DNA of 22,609 nucleotides, from positions 1 through 22,609 of the forward strand of contig CAJMOS010000042.1 in NCBI GenBank assembly GCA_905215015.1, in the 5' to 3' direction. This document shows positions 21,129-22,609 of this stretch, in pieces. Below the pieces are notes generated by a model. The model saw only the letters and a program-made list of their open reading frames with translations. It was not told the origin of the DNA and searched no databases. The DNA comes from an uncultured bacterium (GTDB lineage: Bacteria; Spirochaetota; Spirochaetia; Sphaerochaetales; Sphaerochaetaceae). Made by a program: the position numbers and the translations under genes. Each line of letters opens with the position of its first letter. Position 1 is the stretch's first letter.

Positions 21129-22609
21129 ATGGCTACAAGACAAGGTTCGGCGCTGGACAGGAAGAAACTGCTCGCCGATCCCATCATGGTGACGACAATC
21201 GTCGTGCTGATTGCCTTCCTCACCCTGTTTATTTTGTATCCGCTCGCGATCCTGCTGGTCGACAGCGTGGTCGCGGACGGCAAGCTGTCATTCAGCAATT
21301 TCACGCGGATCTTCCATATGCCCAACTTCACCAAGGCGATCACCAACACGCTTCGTGTCGGTTTTGTCGTGGGTCTGATCTCCACGGCGATCGGCCTGCT
21401 GTTCGCCTATGTCGAGGTATACGTGAGGATGGGAAGATGTGTCGGAGGACTGTTCCAGGTGGTATCCCTGCTGCCTGTCGTCTCACCCCCGTTCGTCCTT
21501 TCCCTGTCCATGATCATGCTGTTCGGGAAGGCGGGCATCATCACCCGGTACGTGATGGGTATCTACGACCACAGCGTCTATGGCTTCTGGGGCATCGTCA
21601 TCGTCCAGGCGATGACCTTCTTCCCGGTCTGCTACATGATGCTCAAGGGGCTGCTCAAGAACATCGATCCGTCCTTGGAGGAGGCCGCCCGCGACATGGG
21701 CGCGAGCCGCTTCAAGGTATTCACCAGCGTGACGCTTCCGCTGATGCTGCCTGGTCTCGGCAACGCTTTCCTGGTCACCTTCATCGAGTCGATCGCCGAC
21801 TTCGCCAACCCGATGTTGATCGGTGGTTCCTACGATACGTTGGCGACGACCATCTACCTGCAGATCACCGGCAACTACGACAAGGCCGGCGCTTCCGCGA
21901 TGGCGGTCGTCCTGCTCTCGATCACGATGCTGATGTTCATCGTCCAGAAGTACTATCTGGAGGCCAAGTCCACAGCGACGCTGACTGGCAAGGCGTCGAG
22001 GGCCCGCATGCTGATTGTCGATCCCAGCGTGAAGATTCCCCTTACCATCTTCTGCTCGTTGGTCTCGATTTTCGTCATCGTCATGTACCTGTGCGTCCCC
22101 ATCGGCTCCCTGTTCCCGACCTGGGGCTACAAGTTCTTCCCGCTGACCGGCAAATGGTTCCAGCAGGTCTTCACCAGATACCGTGGCCTGAAGGCGTTCA
22201 AGGACTCGTTCGTCCTGTCGCTGATCGCCGCGCCGATTACCGCCTTGCTGTCGATGATCATCTCCTACCTGATCGTCAAGCGGAAGTTCGCGGCCAAAGG
22301 GTTCATCGAGGTGGTCTCCATGCTGGCCATGGCCGTTCCCGGTACCGTTCTCGGTGTCGGCTACATCCGTGGTTTCGCCGGTGGCGTTTTCCGCACCGGC
22401 TTCCTGCAGGGGATTTACGGTACCGGCTTGATTCTGGTCATCGTCTTCATCGTCCGTTCGCTTCCGACCGGAACACGCAGCGGCATTTCCGCTCTGCGGC
22501 AGATAGACAAGTCGATCGAGGAGTCGGCGTACGACATGGGCGCTGACAGCCTGAAGGTGTTCACGACCGTCACCCTTCCGCTGATCAAGGACTCGTTCCT
22601 CAGCGGTCT
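21129..22609 (+). CDS. Fe3+-type ABC transporter permease (two-domain), 3' end beyond window
   Basis: Inner-membrane permease of the FbpB type, in which two homologous permease halves are fused. The first 493 codons are visible. Two ATPase-docking EAA loops can be seen: EEAARDMGASRFKVFTSVTLP (about residues 183-202, first half, quoted by its key residues E-E-A-A, D-M-G-A, T-L-P) and EESAYDMGADSLKVF near 465 at the window edge. Membrane segments alternate through both halves. The ATG at 21129 has GAGGAG 5 bases upstream. About 40-80 residues probably remain. An ATPase (FbpC-like) gene is expected just beyond the right edge. Confidence 0.92.
   Translation, partial: MATRQGSALDRKKLLADPIMVTTIVVLIAFLTLFILYPLAILLVDSVVADGKLSFSNFTRIFHMPNFTKAITNTLRVGFVVGLISTAIGLLFAYVEVYVRMGRCVGGLFQVVSLLPVVSPPFVLSLSMIMLFGKAGIITRYVMGIYDHSVYGFWGIVIVQAMTFFPVCYMMLKGLLKNIDPSLEEAARDMGASRFKVFTSVTLPLMLPGLGNAFLVTFIESIADFANPMLIGGSYDTLATTIYLQITGNYDKAGASAMAVVLLSITMLMFIVQKYYLEAKSTATLTGKASRARMLIVDPSVKIPLTIFCSLVSIFVIVMYLCVPIGSLFPTWGYKFFPLTGKWFQQVFTRYRGLKAFKDSFVLSLIAAPITALLSMIISYLIVKRKFAAKGFIEVVSMLAMAVPGTVLGVGYIRGFAGGVFRTGFLQGIYGTGLILVIVFIVRSLPTGTRSGISALRQIDKSIEESAYDMGADSLKVFTTVTLPLIKDSFLSG

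Noticed and set aside
21068..22546. A 492-codon plus-strand frame over the FbpB-like permease
   Set aside because: It is a different frame of the same strand; the permease frame carries both EAA loops and hydrophobic segments, whereas this one is Arg/His-rich.

Overview
This is a GC-rich, densely coded bacterial stretch (roughly 55-60 % G+C by eye). It looks like an anaerobic, sugar-fermenting spirochaete of the Sphaerochaetaceae type. The support is indirect: a class III (oxygen-sensitive) ribonucleotide reductase, rubredoxin, flavodoxin and ferredoxin genes, several ABC uptake systems, and three solute-binding proteins whose mature ends begin with G/S/Q/E-rich sequence but lack the lipobox cysteine. 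The taxonomic call is an inference.

Layout. 1-5245 lies mostly on the minus strand: a 5'-complete nrdD running off the left edge, preceded by a cobalamin-riboswitch-like leader and a NrdR box; a MATE exporter; a TauE/SafE permease; rubredoxin; and an HTH/WYL regulator divergent from a small SlyX-like protein. 5553-7583 (minus) holds an AraC regulator followed by an HSL-type hydrolase whose nucleophile elbow carries Cys in place of Ser. 7676-11927 (plus) is a carbohydrate (CUT1-type) ABC operon, one binding protein and two permeases with no ATPase, bracketed by two paralogous stand-alone proteins related to the C-terminal domain of the RarA/MgsA ATPase. tRNA-Ala(CGC) and a terminator follow. 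12467-14583 (plus) is a tight redox operon: pirin, flavodoxin, 2[4Fe-4S] ferredoxin and a cysteine-bearing membrane protein, with a perfect palindrome at its promoter. 14673-15509 is an unrecognised lipoprotein.

15692-17011 is the most unusual segment: a lone AAA_14/DUF4143-type ATPase bracketed by two nearly identical, directly oriented ~41-bp palindromes. The palindrome TAA is the stop codon of the ATPase, and also of a short reading frame before the left copy, so the segment looks like a gene cassette. It sits beside a broken amidohydrolase-like fragment and is visibly richer in A+T than its neighbours. 17068-19608 (minus) pairs a cytoplasmic pectinesterase with an orphan LipO-like sugar-binding protein. 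19918 to the right edge (plus) is an Fe3+-type ABC binding protein and a two-domain permease, incomplete at the edge.

Taken together the window describes a fermenter that imports plant-derived oligosaccharides and metal or small anions, adjusts DNA-precursor synthesis to B12 supply, and carries an accessory low-GC patch (about 14.6-17.0 kb) between conserved operons.
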